This document shows positions 32,902 to 33,104 of a stretch of DNA of 33,104 nucleotides, in pieces. This stretch comes from Sphingomonas sp. SRS2 (lineage in GTDB: Bacteria; Pseudomonadota; Alphaproteobacteria; Sphingomonadales; Sphingomonadaceae). Numbering within the stretch: position 1 is the first letter of the stretch; every line of letters begins with the position of its first letter. The DNA is taken from the NCBI RefSeq assembly GCF_000971055.1, contig NZ_LARW01000041.1:1-33104 (forward strand), in the 5' to 3' direction. The notes beneath the pieces were generated by a model, which was not told where the DNA came from, did not search any database, and worked only from the letters and a program-made list of their open reading frames with translations. A program made the translations under genes and the position numbers.

Positions 32902-33104
32902 ATGGGTTTCGATAGAGGTAAGCGCGGTCCGCGCGGCGGCAGGGACAAGCGCGACGGCTTCGGTGACGAGAGTTACGGTGGCTATGCAGGCGGTGGCGGC
33001 GGCTTCGGCGGCGGCGATCGCTTCGGTGGTGGCGGCGGCGGCGGTTATGGAGGCGGTGGGGATCGCTTCGGTGGCGGCGGCGGTGGCGGTGATCGCTTTG
33101 GCGG
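32902..33104 (+). CDS. Glycine-rich protein, probable cold-shock protein N-terminus (partial)
   Basis: The gene is cut by the right end; 67 codons are visible. The product starts MGFDRGKRGPRGGRDKRDGF, then changes to Gly runs with repeated GGDRFGG units. In sphingomonads this type of leader precedes a CspA-like cold-shock domain that binds single-stranded RNA; this is recalled from the genus and the domain itself is not in the window. The leader looks intrinsically disordered, like RGG/Gly-rich RNA-binding tails. AAGG lies next to the start and GGGAAG farther upstream. Alternatives are another RNA-binding protein with such a leader. Confidence 0.7.
   Translation, partial: MGFDRGKRGPRGGRDKRDGFGDESYGGYAGGGGGFGGGDRFGGGGGGGYGGGGDRFGGGGGGGDRFG

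Overview
The window looks like chromosome from a GC-rich alphaproteobacterium of the Sphingomonadales, most likely Sphingomonas or a close relative. The basis is strong GC bias at third codon positions, the lptC-lptA-lptB-rpoN gene order, a PEP-CTERM tail of the WAMMMLGFG type, a cold-shock-type gene opening with a glycine-rich leader, and intergenic palindromes of the kind scattered through sphingomonad genomes. Assignments rest on reading the sequence and remembered family motifs; no search was run.

Left part (1-6.6 kb): the 3' end of biotin synthase (bioB), then propionyl-CoA carboxylase alpha subunit (pccA), which carries biotin; two secreted EF-hand proteins on the minus strand; argininosuccinate synthase (argG); and a GT39-type membrane glycosyltransferase whose C-terminus is encoded by a repeat element. 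Next (6.8-9.2 kb) come a soluble orphan PAS histidine kinase and a secreted protein with a PEP-CTERM-like tail.

Centre (9.2-18.6 kb): a surface-glycan locus. It has a UDP-galactopyranose-mutase-like flavoprotein, two paralogous polytopic proteins with DxDD, HWSR and RIDHHGWQ motifs (probably GT-C, STT3-like transferases), another polytopic membrane protein, and a tightly overlapping minus-strand operon of GtrA-type flippase, GtrB-type family 2 glycosyltransferase and SAM methyltransferase. Together these could make a lipid-linked sugar, flip it across the inner membrane and transfer it to an acceptor. I regard this as the best candidate for an undescribed system here.

Right part (18.8-33.1 kb): an unknown small membrane protein, a 35-residue peptide gene and hairpin ahead of a YbaL/KefB-type antiporter; marC; the block argB, yggT, DUF167, folD (the last three overlapping by 4 nt, with DUF167 apparently starting at CTG); a YhhQ-type queuosine precursor transporter; a CNT nucleoside transporter preceded by an 18-bp perfect palindrome; a secreted unknown; a DUF6894-like small protein; rpoN, lptB, lptA, lptC (LPS transport and sigma-54); RNase D; a TerC protein; and the start of the glycine-rich cold-shock-type gene, cut by the window end. 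I saw no tRNA, rRNA, CRISPR array, insertion sequence or prophage gene.
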